Source: Roridomyces roridus (taxonomy: Eukaryota; Basidiomycota; Agaricomycetes; Agaricales; Mycenaceae). Taken from it: DNA of 64,000 nucleotides. The stretch covers positions 496,001 to 560,000 of the forward strand of contig JARKIF010000016.1 of assembly GCA_029378245.1 (NCBI GenBank), given 5' to 3'. Positions 14,028 to 24,625 of the stretch are shown here, one piece after another. A program made the translations under genes and the position numbers. The notes under the pieces were generated by a model that made no database searches, was not told the origin of the DNA, and saw only the letters and a program-made list of their open reading frames with translations. Numbering within the stretch: the first letter of the stretch is position 1; every line of letters begins with the position of its first letter.

Positions 14028-14110
14028 TTATCTCTCTCTCTCTCTATCTCAAGAATTATATATATTTCTCTCCATATTTCTCCATATCTCCGGATCGAAT
14101 AAGATTGCTT
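14028..14110. repeat. CT-rich microsatellite and flanking AT stretch
   Basis: Short CT dinucleotide run (about 14031-14047) followed by ATATATAT and repeated CTCCATAT. This is low-complexity intergenic DNA between convergent genes. Confidence 0.6.
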
Positions 14111-14292
14111 GCAGCGTTCGGATACTCGCGCGTGAGGAGGAATGAGTTGTTCTTTTGGAGTTGAAGGAATCTAGGATTCGGTGTTGTTTGGAGTCAAAGC
14201 AGAAATTACGGCCATTCGCTTCAAGTGCGGCCTGCCATTCTGTGTCATGTATCCGAAGGCCATACAGGGTATCAATAATTGCGGCGGCGGCC

Positions 14293-17200
14293 CTAGCACT
14301 CTCCCAAGAAGCTGTTTTTTGGCATCGGCTGTTTGTAGTCTTCGTGCGCGTGAGCTGATTGACAATGCATGCCACCAAAAGCTCACCATCCGTCCAGGTC
14401 GTGAGGTTGGGATCTGTGAAGCACCAATCGTCAGGGATGAGACCGTGGTCACACAAAGACTCTTACTGGTATACGCCTCGATATAACTACCCAGTGTCAG
14501 CATGGACTTTCGAGAAGAAAGCAAGACGCACGTGTTGATGTAATCCTGGGTCGGGAAATCCACTGGGTCGCATCCAATGTTGATCTGGTCCGGGTATTGG
14601 TATACGCGTATGTAGTCTATGGAGAGAGTGGTGGGGAATGTGAGATGTTCGATATCGACGCCACCAAAATTCTGTGACATTCCCAGATTTGCGAGGATAT
14701 ACTGGAAAGCATTAGCAAACTAGTTTCAGCAAGTACAAGCTCACCATTGGCTCCTGGGGAACAGGACGAGAACCAATCTCGACTCTCGGGTCCGCTGCCA
14801 TTCCACTAGCATAAATCGTCCAAGCGGGCTTGTTATCCGTGATCCAAGCGATATACTGGGCTTTCATCGGTCTCCGAGCGGAAAATGCTAAAGAAAAGAG
14901 CTTACAGCGTCGTCAAAGCCTGGAGGAAAGACTCGGTGATCGAATGAAGAAGAAAGGAAATAACCGACCAGGTTTATACTGACAAGATTGTCAGTCGGGG
15001 GGAAACGACCAGTAAAGTTTCTTACCTCAATACCGTAGACGGAAAAACAATTATCGATGAGCTCGTAACATTTTTGGTTCGTCAGAGTGACCACGGAAGA
15101 CGCCTGCTGGTAAGCGCCTATGTTACGTTCTGTCAACAAAGACCCCGGCCTGTGATCTTGAATGCCCACCTCCCGTGTACGTATTCAAAACCGAGATACT
15201 TGGTTCGGCGATATCCCAGTTACCGCTGACGTTTAGCCAGTCGTACCTAAATCCAATTTGAATACATGATCCCGACTGCGCAGAAATTGGTCGTACCACG
15301 GATTAAAGGGTGCCCATTGTCCGGATTGGGAAACAGCGCCGACACTGCCAGTGTCAAGATCAGATATCTGCCGATGATTAGCTGTGGTCCTCCTTGTACA
15401 ATCGGCCCAACCTGCGCTTCGAGGATATCTGCGAAAATTTTATCACACGGGGTCCCAAAAGATTAAAAATGAGCGCACCGATTTCAGGAGCTGAGCGTCC
15501 GACATACGTCCCATCCGAGTGGATGGGACCTGGGTGCGACTCGCCCTTGCATGTGCAGCGAGAGAGCCTCTGGGACAGAATGAATTGAGAGTCGGTTAGG
15601 CACGACTTGTGCACGTACCTGGCCGGGCTGATAAGACAATTCGCCAAAGTATGGCCGGTCATTGCTGCCGCTGGTTGTCGTCAACTCGGGAAGACCGTTC
15701 ACACTTTGGTTCGCCACGGTCCCAATGTCGCAACTGTCCGAGATTACCGCAGGTCCGCGTGAGATTAAATGGTATTTACCTGTCGTAGGTGTACTGGAGG
15801 AAGGGGTCAGCATGCGCCCACTTCAATATGCGGCGGTACGCACCGGCTGGAGATTTTATGAAGGCCCAAGATCAAACGTTATTTATTCATCACTGACCCA
15901 CATGCCGTCCAAACTAGCACCATAGCCAGCTCTCCCAAGATTTCCCCTGCAAGGTCGTCAGCAACGTCTATGAAGCGTTTGTGGATCAAATACATTGTCC
16001 AGAACGCAGGCCACAGTCCGTGTATTTGATTATTCCCCGGCAATGTCACAGCCCCCACGATGAGCCCACCTGAATGATTTTTCAGCATGGAGAAACAGAG
16101 GGGGATTCGGGTGTGTACCGGTGACGCAAAATTTATTCCAAGAAGTTACGAGCCCACCAGTGTAGTTCAGATCTAAAAAATGTCAAAAATGTCCAAAACA
16201 AAAGAGAGACTACTTCAAACCATGGTCAGGCGTCGCAGACAAAGTGATCTTGAGGGCCCCGCCTGCGGTGGTGACGGCGGAGGGGTCGTACCTTGAAAAA
16301 ATGCCATGTTATTCGTCCGTTACCATTATGTCAATGGTCTGTACCATTCCATGTTATTCGTCTGAGAAACAGTCAGTATACGCAAGTAATAATACTATAC
16401 CGGGTATATGGCAGCGACACTGGGCGTAGTAACGCAGCTTGCGCGGTCGCTGTCATACACGCTGGGACAGTAGAGAGAGCTCACGAACCGACCCTACAAG
16501 ATATCATCAATCATGATCTAACCAAACAGAACCAAACTTACAGTAATGGAGATTTTCGGCCTCCCTATGGTGCATGAGGATAGGCACTCCCTGTAGTGAC
16601 AACACTGACTTACCAGTAGGGATCGTCACCAGGGTCTTACGAAAGAAAATAAGTACCAGAATGCCGACAAAAAAAAAAGGCACCCACAGAACGTCCTTCC
16701 GTCCGCCTCAAATTCATCCGAAAAGACCAAGGTCATTTCCTTCCCCGTGTGCCAGCTGGTAATGGTATATGCATCTTTCGGCGTGTCCAGATCTATCAAC
16801 CCAAAATTCCCGATCGAAGCCACCTGCGCGGAAAGCAATCAAAGCGCAGCCGGAGAAATCAACGCACATCCACGGACCTGGCCCGTCGCATTCACAGTAA
16901 CGCCCGCAGAGTTGCTAAGCATGAACGTCTTCTCCACAAAGGTAACGACGGGGTACCCCAAACTGCGACCAGTCGGTCAGTGAGCCATGTACAGGCGTTG
17001 GAGAAACGCACAAGAGGGAAACCAAAGCCAGACACAGAATAACGAGACACCCGACGTTGGCCAGCCCCCTTCGAGTGAATACGCCAGAGGAACTCCCTCG
17101 TTCGCCACCTATACCTCCCTTGGTATCAGGGTTATGCAAAGCATCGTCTGGCTCTGCCAGGTTCAAGTGAGAGTTGCCCCATGTAGCGGGGTCGGCGGAC

Positions 17201-17388
17201 AGGGAAAACTACAAGAGCGTTGGATTTAAAACATTACAGACAAGAAAAAGGTTAACCTTGGAAGCCAGCCCGCCACCACTGTTGGGCGACCCGGGGATAG
17301 ACTCCCACTGGTCATCGCGCTGGGGTAACAAATTAGGCGAGTGTTCTCTTTTGTAGCCTCGACGAGACTGGTGCGACGAGGTCGACAT
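14293..17388 (-). CDS. Kre6/Skn1-like beta-glucan synthesis protein, copy 1
   Basis: Type II membrane GH16-like (SKN1) protein needed for beta-1,6-glucan assembly in fungal walls. The first exon (ATG at 17386-17388) encodes MSTSSHQSRRGYKREH and joins phase 0 to FSLSADPATWG. One transmembrane helix follows (GLANVGCLVILCLALVSL), then LGYPVVTFVEKT, GNFGLIDLDTP, LVFSDEFEADGRTF, SCDIGTVANQS, and the catalytic E-I-D-x-x-E motif. In this copy the motif is interrupted by an intron inside the Asp codon (GAAATCG | ATATCCTCGAAG). The C-terminus reads LDYIRVYQYPDQINIGCDP, YIEAYTNPNLTTWTDDYKQ and ends PKNSFLGEC at 14293, using a non-obvious acceptor (CACGAAG). All family landmarks seem intact. It lies 181 bp downstream of its paralogue. 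Confidence 0.9.
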
Positions 17389-17569
17389 AAAAGTCTAAAT
17401 GAGCGGGAGTGTTGCGAAAGCAGCTGCCAGTAAAGCGGAGAAGGAAAGAAATGTTGAGGAATCACACATCGGCGTGTGAGGCCGCTAGACGGGACGGGTT
17501 GCTGTCGATCAATGTTAATCGTCTATTGGTGGCTATACACGGGTATCAAGAAAAGTCCCGGCAGCATTT

Positions 17570-20105
17570 CTAGCATTCTCCCAATAAGCTGTTCTTGGGC
17601 ACTGACTGCCCGTATTCACTCCAGGTCGTTAGATTCGGGTCTGGAACGCGCAGATGAGCAAGGGAACGTCGAATAACCGGGAAAACTCACTAGTGTACGC
17701 CTCAATGTAAGTGTTGACTGCAAGACACGATCAGCTACATCCAATCCATAAGCAAACCACTCACTGTAGTCCTGCGTAGGGAAATCCGGTGGGTCGCATC
17801 CAATATTGATCTGGTCCGGGTACTGGTAAACCCGGATGTAATCTAGTTTAAATGTCGTCGGGAATGTGAGATGCTTCAAGTCGACGAAACCAAAGTTGGT
17901 GGACATCCCCAGATTGGCCATGATGTACATGGGCTCCTGGGGAACAGGCCGTGCACCAATTTCCGTCTGAGTATCTGCACCGAGGCCAGCCCCCATGAGC
18001 GTCCAAGCGACTTGGCCGTTGTTGAGCCACGAGATGTACTGGAGCGAGTGAGCGAGGGGTATAGGGTAGCACAGCAGCAACTCACCGAATCATCGAATCC
18101 CGGTTTATACTAGGGACCGTCAATTATAATTCATCTCGGACCATCCAAACGCACCTCGAACCCATATGTCGTGAAGCCGCCCTGGGTCAACTCGTAGCAG
18201 CTTTGATTTGTGACAGAGACGACACTGGTCGCCTGCTGCAGAGCGCCACCAATGTAGGTGTTGAGCTCGCTGTTGGTGGTATTCGGGATAATCAGATTGT
18301 CGCTGGTGTTCGCCCAAACGTAAGCTGAGCCGTTATCAACTTTGGAATGTAACATGGAAATACAACTCCAACCTGCGTTAAACGGCGCCCATTGCCCAGA
18401 CTGGGAGACAGCCCCGACGCTGCCCTGGTCGTCGGGAAGGTCGGATATCTGCGCTTCAAAGACATCGATCTCAGGTGCAGCGCGTCCGACGTATGTCCCA
18501 TCTTTTGACGGATTAGTGATCACATCCGTCGGAGGGGAGGCTACCCACCGGAATGGACGGGCCCTGGATGACTCTCCCCCTTGCACGTACACCTTGAAAG
18601 CCGCTAATGGCCGCTCAGCTTCAATACACAACTGGACGTGGAATAATAATACCTGTCCAGGGAGATAGGACAACTCGCCGTTGTACGGCGCGTTGTTATC
18701 GCCAGAAGTCAGGGAAATTTCAGGTAGGTCATTCAGCGTCTGATTTGCGAGAGTTCCGACGTCGCACGAGTCGTAGGTGTACTGCAAGTAAAATTCAGTG
18801 CTGTTCACCGAGTCTATTCGAGTACGCACCGGCTGGCATTTATTTTGAGCTCAAACATCAGTGGATTCTCATATTTTTAAACTCACCCACATCCCTGCCA
18901 GTCAAGGTGAGTAAAAAAGAAACGGAAGTCAACCCAAAACGCACCGTCCAAAGTTGCACCATAGCCGGCACGCCCGAGGTTGCCCCTGGAGCCCGTCAGC
19001 AATGCATCTCGCGTTAGCAGTGAACATACATTGCCCAAAACGCAGGCCACAATCCATGAATTTCCGGGCTACCCGGCAGCGACGCAGACGAAACTAGAAG
19101 ACCGGATGTGAAGCAGAACTTATTCCTGGGCTGCGTTAGGAACATCGTCTGCAACAAAATAGGCCAGTTTACCAGCTTGACAGGAGGCCACCAGAGTAGT
19201 TGAGGCCATGGACGGGGGTCGCTGACAAAGTAATCTGCAGCGAGCCATCTTTGGTCGTAATCGATGCCGGGTCATACCACTCCATGTTGTTGGTGGCCCT
19301 GGGAAAACTGGTCAGACTGAGACAGCAGCGAGACCTCGGCGACTTGCCAGTAATGAAGGTCGGCAGCCTCCCAAAAAGGATCGTCCCCAGGGTCTACAAG
19401 AGTCAGCAAGGCTCCAGGGCAGGTCAAAGACTCACAAAAAGTTCGCCCGGGAGTCTCAAACTCGTCGCTGAAGACCAGCTTCATTTCCTTGCCCGAGTAT
19501 TGACTGATAATGGTGTAGGCGTCCTTCTGTTTGAGACTTGAGTTCACGGGCACGAAGTGCGAGCCTTTGAACTGACCGGCGTATCAAGGTCAATCAGAGC
19601 AAAGTTTCCAATGACGGGGATTTGGCCAGTAGCATTGACGCTGATGTTCGTCGAGTCGCTAGTAATTAATGTTTTTCTGACGTAGTTGACGACTGGGTAC
19701 CCGAGGCTGGAGGGGCATGAGGACAGAAGAGGACTGCGCTGAACTTGGACGCACAATAGGGCAATAATACCAAGAGATAGGATGACGAGGCACCCGACAT
19801 TGGCCAACCCTCTTAAGGATAGAACTAACCCGTGGTCGTCCAAAAGTTTTCCGTTAGTGTATTCTGGCTCGTGCAGGGCATCGTCGGGTTCTGGGTTGCC
19901 GCGAGAGAGTGCAGAGCCCCAAAGCAATGGGTCGGGTGATAAAGAATACTGGACGAAAGTGAGAAGGAGCTTTTCCGAGTCGTTAGGACCAACATGCCTT
20001 TTCAGCAAGACCTGAGCGTGGTGTGGTAGGAAGGGCGTCGAAAGAGGCGTTGGATTGGTTTGAATAGGTGGATTGGTTTGAATAGGGCCTTGGGTGGCTG
20101 AACAT
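17570..20105 (-). CDS. Kre6/Skn1-like beta-glucan synthesis protein, copy 2
   Basis: Tandem paralogue of the preceding downstream gene, with the same order of parts: a Ser/Asn-rich cytosolic head (MFSHPRPYSNQS, ATG at 20103-20105), SPDPLLWGSAL, a transmembrane helix (GLANVGCLVILSLGIIALL), LGYPVVNYVRKT, GNFALIDLDTP, LVFSDEFETPGRTF, DPFWEAADLHYW, SCDVGTLANQT, an uninterrupted catalytic APEIDVFEAQ, and an end of PNLTTWSEYGQ and LLGEC at 17570. The phase-2 intron after the transmembrane helix is shared with copy 1. The junction between the first exon and SPDPLLW could not be phased, so the N-terminus is provisional. Both copies probably reside in the ER/Golgi and act on glucan or glycolipid acceptors. 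Confidence 0.88.
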
Positions 20106-20409
20106 GGCAGCAAGGAAGGAATGAAGAATTGGCCTGGGCGGTGGAGAAAGGACAGTGAAGATGGTCGGGCGGAGTCTAATTTGGCTTTGGATCAACCAGA
20201 TCGGCTAATACGTTTCGATTCTATTTCCAAAAACACCGCTCTTGGTCCCTGTGGATGCCAGACTGCCGCGCTCGTCCGCAGCAACACAGACGTGCAACGT
20301 GCAACACCCACAGCGACCCGACGTATTCTGCAAAATAATAATTCAGCATCGCAACAATGACATCGTTGAAAGCCACGTTTTTTTAGACAAGTGGCAGTGC
20401 TTCGGGTAA
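20106..20409. promoter_or_regulatory. Divergent promoter between GH16 copy 2 and the acetyltransferase
   Basis: 304 bp shared by two genes transcribed away from each other. No canonical TATA box was seen. The stretch ACGTTTTTTTAG at about 20383-20394 precedes the plus-strand start. Confidence 0.45.
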
Positions 20410-21503
20410 ATGCACTTTAGACTTGTGCCTGCCCGACACCTTGAGCGAGCCGTCGCCATCGAGCAACAAGGTTCAGCCATCTCCCATCCTCCAACGACCG
20501 CTCTCAAACAGCCCCTCAGGTTTCCCAGAAGATGAAGCCGCGTCGCTCCAAGCCTTTCAATTTCGTCAGGAATCAGCTCCCGATCTCTTTCTTGGCGCGT
20601 ACAACGACGACGACGAGCTCATCGCCTATGTTTGCTCGACGCTCTCAGATGCTTCCTCCCTCACTCATGAATCCATGTCAACCCACGTCCCCGGCGCGTC
20701 GTCCGTCTGCATCCACTCGATTTGCGTCGCCCCAGAGTACCAACGCCAAGGAATCGCTCTCAGACTACTCCAGGAGTACGTCACTCGCTGCGAATCCTCA
20801 GGCGCGTATGAACGCATCCTCTTGATAACCCACGAACCTCTTCGCCCGCTCTACGAAAAGGCCGGGTTCGAATGGCTCGGGCCCAGTCATGTTGTGCACG
20901 GTTCCAAGCCGTGGTTCGAGATGCGTCGCACCCTGGCCCGTCCCCAACCTCCTCCAGGCGTATTCGAAGCCCTCCAACGCCCGTCCAACCCAGACCCATC
21001 ATCCACTCGACTCGACTCCTTCCCCGGCGGCATCGCCGACGTCTCTCTCCCGGATTCGACCAACAAATTCGACATCATCTGTCCTCGCCCCGGATGTGGC
21101 AGCATCATCCTGAAGAGCGGCGTCGCGAAATTGACAGAAGCTCCCGTGGCGCCCAGTGTCCAGGTACGACAATGCATGCCTTCGCATCCCCGCTCAACCC
21201 ACCCAGATGGAACTCCATCCTCTGCTCACCGCGCTGCCCGAATCTAACAGCTGCTGGCTCGTAACCCCGTCCCCTATGGAATTCGAGAACATTGGTTTTT
21301 CTCGTCCTGTGCAATCACCCGGTATTTCCTTGGCCTCCCATCTCGCCTCCTCACTAACCCTTGGCCCACTAGGCGAAGAAAAGATCAAGTTCTTGGCTTG
21401 CGCGGAATGTGATCTGGGCCCGCTTGGCCATTGTAAGGAGGGCGGGACAGAGTTTTGGCTTTCGTGCTCGCGAGTCGGTTATAGGGTATCACAATCCGAT
21501 TGA
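20410..21503 (+). CDS. GNAT N-acetyltransferase fused to an Mss4-like zinc domain
   Basis: Four exons (20410-20470, 20520-21163, 21207-21321, 21373-21503) give 316 residues in a consistent frame. The N-terminal two thirds is an arylalkylamine-N-acetyltransferase-like GNAT domain: MHFRLVPARHLERAVAIEQQGFPEDE split over the first intron, then SICVAPEYQRQGIALRLLQEY (acetyl-CoA pyrophosphate loop R/Q-x-x-G-x-A) and RPLYEKAGFEWLG. The C-terminal third resembles Mss4/Dss4 zinc-binding proteins: IICPRPGCGSIIL with one Cys pair, ENIGFSRP, then KFLACAECDLGPLG with the second pair and EFWLSCSRVGYRV. The TTG seen in the open frame is not the start; the ATG at 20410 with a phase-1 intron restores a typical GNAT start. 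It may acetylate small amines or proteins; the role of the Mss4 part is unknown. Confidence 0.88.
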
Positions 21504-21717
21504 GTACATACTTGATACACAGTAATACACGAAAATACAGTCCGTCTAGAAGGTGTAACGGGGCAAAGCGAAGCGCAAAGCAAATGGTGAAGGAAGGTGG
21601 GAGGGAGGGAGCAGCACGAGCAAGGGCTCTAGTGTACATCCATGATGGTTGCCGGTATCGCGAAATGAGCGTTTTTGTGGTGGAAGGGAAGGGTAACAAT
21701 GCGATCATTCTGAGGAA

Positions 21718-22015
21718 TTATGATGAGCGGTCTGTACCTCTCGAGCAGAAGAAAACGACATACCAGATGCAGGTGTAGAGACTGCAACCCGGCTCGGGCT
21801 CGGGTGCGCGTGCCTCCTCGACAACGGGGGCGGGTTCAGGCTCGCGGGCAACGGGGAGCTCGGCTACTCGGACGACGGCAGGTGCAGCAGCGACGGGTGC
21901 AGCAGACACGGTCACGGCGACTGCACAAAAAAGTCAGAAAACCAGGCACCCCATCTCGAAAAAAAAAACACGCACGGCACGTGGCAACAAAAGCGAGGAT
22001 GAGCTTGCACTGCAT
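21718..22015 (-). CDS. Small secreted protein
   Basis: Two exons joined in phase 1 over a short intron that starts GTGCGTG and ends GTGCAG. The ATG at 22013-22015 begins MQCKLILAFVATCLAVTVSA, a convincing signal peptide; a putative cleavage follows A-P-V. The mature part is about 55-60 residues: an Ala/Val/Glu/Pro-rich stretch with repeated EPEP-type motifs, then a Cys-containing hydrophobic end (GCSLYTCIWYVVFFC). A TATA-like ATATAA lies on this strand at 22130-22135. No family recognised. Candidates are a hydrophobin-unrelated surface protein or an effector-like peptide; these are inference from size and signal peptide only. Confidence 0.6.
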
Positions 22016-22129
22016 TGTTGTTTGGATATGAAGGGCTGGGAATGTAGGATCGAGGAGATCGAGCTGCTTTGAGCAAAGACAATAGAGGATCGGCTGCTGC
22101 TTGAGGAGAACAATAAGCAAGCGACAGTC

Positions 22130-22135
22130 TTATAT
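22130..22135 (-). promoter_or_regulatory. TATA-like element of the small secreted protein gene
   Basis: ATATAA on the minus strand, about 115 bp upstream of the start at 22015. Confidence 0.4.
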
Positions 22136-22212
22136 CGAACATGTCCACAAGGGCAGGCCCGAATGTGGAGAGTACAAGCAAACTTCCCAAAAAGGAACTC
22201 GCATTGTACTCG

Positions 22213-22627
22213 CTAGCCAGCGGCGGTAGCAAGCCGTCTGGGTTCCCGGAGAGAAGTTGTTGGGGTTGTTGAGGGAGGAACCATAATGAATTGCCTGATT
22301 TGGACGAGATTCCCGAATTGGGTTGGTGAGTGACGACACTCCGACAAACGAAAGGCCCAGGTTGGGTAGTTCATTGACATGAGAAGATTCTCCAACGGCG
22401 TCTCGAGAGCTAGACGGGAGATAGACGACAGTCAGACGACGACCATGTACAAGCTAAAGACCGAATACAGTCAAATGAGTGACGTTGGGATAGGTATCTT
22501 GCCAGAGAGCCGTGGAGTCCACCGTATTTTCCTCTGCGGGCAACGGAACGGTCATTCCAGCCTGGGAGATGACTCCGCCGAGATGCTGAGAGTCGGAATC
22601 GACAAGCTCCAAGAGAAAATTCTTCAT
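22213..22627 (-). CDS. Small hypothetical protein (two exons)
   Basis: An ATG at 22625-22627 opens MKNFLLELVDSDSQHLGG, continuing to YPNVTHLTVFG. A 52-nt intron (22410-22461, donor GTCTTT, acceptor GTCTAG) joins in frame to ALETPLENLLMSMNYPTWAF, ending at a TAG at 22213. The total of 120 codons plus stop is exactly divisible by three. No family recognised. The THLTVFGALETPLENLL stretch resembles a leucine-rich strand-helix unit such as those of F-box proteins, so it might be a fragment of one. The call rests on reading frame and splice only. Confidence 0.35.
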
Positions 22628-23433
22628 TACACTGGATCAAAGAGGCTGCCTTATAATGAGCCATGAGCTGAGCTAGACTAGGAAGCAGTTGCAGGCTGAG
22701 GAAGACTCGAGGTGTGTATGATGTCGTCAAGAACAAGAGGTCGGGCCGTATTTGTTTATTGATGGCGGGATTTCTAACCCAACTCTGACCTCGACGTTCA
22801 ACTGCTCTCTGGACTGTCTGAATTCTTTGCACAGACTCTCGGTCGGGATTCACTGTCTTTAGCCCTGGATTCTTCGAGCTTCTCGCGCGTCGCCTTGTCT
22901 CGGATGCCCTCGTCCTAGTCTTTCCGAATAAACCTATACCTCGAAGCCGTCCTTGAAGCCTCGGAGGTTGCGTTGGTGTCAACTAGATTCGGTCTAGGAC
23001 TATCCGACAATAAAACGTCGCACCTCCACCCTCCGCCGACCACCTCATGCTCCAGAGGAGAAAACATAATTTTATTGGCTAATATACACGCGCGTAGTCT
23101 ACATGCGACAGATATGGATGCAATGTTGCATACGATCTCGGGCTCGGCAAATGACATGAGAATGGTCAAGGCCAGAACACCATCATCAATCATGACGCCG
23201 GGCACGTCAGTCAGTCCGCCCGCCGACGCAAGGGCTCGCTCGAAATTCTAGCTCGTCTAGGCGCACGCCATCCCGTTAAAGGCTGTCGTCCCGCACATGA
23301 GCTTGTCCGCGGTACTATGGTAGAAAAAAACTTTTAGTCAAATCTGCTCGAAGAAAGAGAAAAATCCACGTTATAAACAAATTTTTAAATCATTTAGAGA
23401 TCCTCTCAAGTTGTTGTACACCCGTTTCCCTGC
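22628..23433. other. Intergenic, no supported gene
   Basis: About 800 bp holding only short overlapping open frames in several phases. One minus-strand frame around 22915-23205 has a hydrophobic stretch but no start or splice support. AT-rich near 23330-23400. Confidence 0.4.
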
Positions 23434-24429
23434 TCAGCCGCGCATGAGCCCGCACAGAGCAAGAGCCGCCTTCATCGTGTCGTCGTCGGGCTCGTTTGTC
23501 TTCTTCGTCACAGTAGTGGTCGTCTTTGTCTTCGTCGCCTCGCGTGTGTTCCCACTCCCGCCCACTCTCATCTTCATCTTCCCGTGCTTGCCCGTCCATC
23601 GCGCGTCACCTTCGCCCCAGGTGCTCGGGGGAGTAACGGCCTCGTCTGGCTCGACGTCCGTGTCCTCCTCGTCGTAGCTGAGCCCAGGCACGCGGCTGGG
23701 AATCACGGCATCCATGGCAGCACCCTTGCCAACCAGCCGACTACGCGCACACGCCCACTCCAGCGTCCGGGACTGATGATCGTGCCCAAAGTCGACAAAG
23801 TCACGCGCAGGAGGGCTAAACTGGGGGCCGACGGGCGAGTTGGGCATGTTTTCCCAGAGAGGCGCGTTGGGATTGTGGCGGCGATGAGGAGTCCGTGGGG
23901 CAGGGGCACGAAGTTCTGAGCGCGACGCGACGCAGTCAAGGGAAGGCCGTTTGGACCCCGAGAGGGAGGTGGTCGAGCGTGACGAGGTGCTGCTGGCCAT
24001 GGAGAGGGAGGAGGGGACAGGGGAGGGCATGCGTTGGTAGCTCCCGCGACTATGAATCATCACTGGCGGCGGCACGCGCCCGCTCGCAAGAGTAGTTCGT
24101 CGTTCCGTTTGACGCTTGTTCTGGAACCAAATCGTGACAGACTTGACTTCCCTGAAAGAAAGAAAAAAAGACGCGTCAGACGCGCCGTGGCGTGAAAAAA
24201 AGGCGAAATAGACTCACATATTGCATGCCCTAGCACATACCTCGCGTTGTTCGCGTGAGGGGTGGGAGTTTTGGTGGAAGAGCTGCTCGAGCATGGTGAG
24301 CTGAGCGTTGCTGAAACGTTTTCGTGTGCGCCTCGAGGTGGAATCGGCCGACTCGGAGACAAAGGTGGCGTAGAGGTCCTCAGAGGACGTGCTCGGCGTA
24401 GTTGACGAGGGCAAGAGCATCACGTTCAT
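23434..24429 (-). CDS. Homeobox transcription factor
   Basis: Nuclear DNA-binding regulator. The ATG at 24427-24429 (MNVMLLPSSTT) is the first in-frame ATG; the longer frame begins with TTG. The homeodomain begins about residue 28 (RRTRKRFSNAQLTMLEQLF), continues through HPSREQREVCARACNM, and a phase-2 intron separates it from the recognition helix EVKSVTIWFQNKRQTERR, with the invariant W-F-x-N-x-R. The rest is long, Ser/Pro/Arg-rich and disordered, with an acidic patch (YDEEDTDVEPDEAV) and a Thr/Lys-rich tail ending CGLMRG. Basidiomycete homeobox factors of this kind regulate mushroom development. A TATAAA lies on this strand about 50 bp upstream. Confidence 0.9.
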
Positions 24430-24477
24430 CGCGCGGTGGATGAGGAAGGAAGAAGCAAACACCAACTGTTTGGCAGT

Positions 24478-24483
24478 TTATAA
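24478..24483 (-). promoter_or_regulatory. TATA box of the homeobox gene
   Basis: TATAAA read on the minus strand, 49-54 bp upstream of the ATG at 24429. Confidence 0.5.
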
Positions 24484-24625
24484 ACCGCGTCGTGATCCGA
24501 CACTCGGATGTAAACACTCGACGCGTCCCGACGCGACTGGCACACCACGTGTCAAAACAGTTTCAAATTTGACGGCCTCGACTCGGTATATATATTACTG
24601 CTCTAATTGTGCACAAATATATAAT

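Noticed and set aside
23390..24465. Mating-type homeodomain (HD1/HD2) locus
   Set aside because: Only one homeodomain gene is present, with no divergent HD partner and no flanking mitochondrial intermediate peptidase gene, so a developmental homeobox factor is the better reading.
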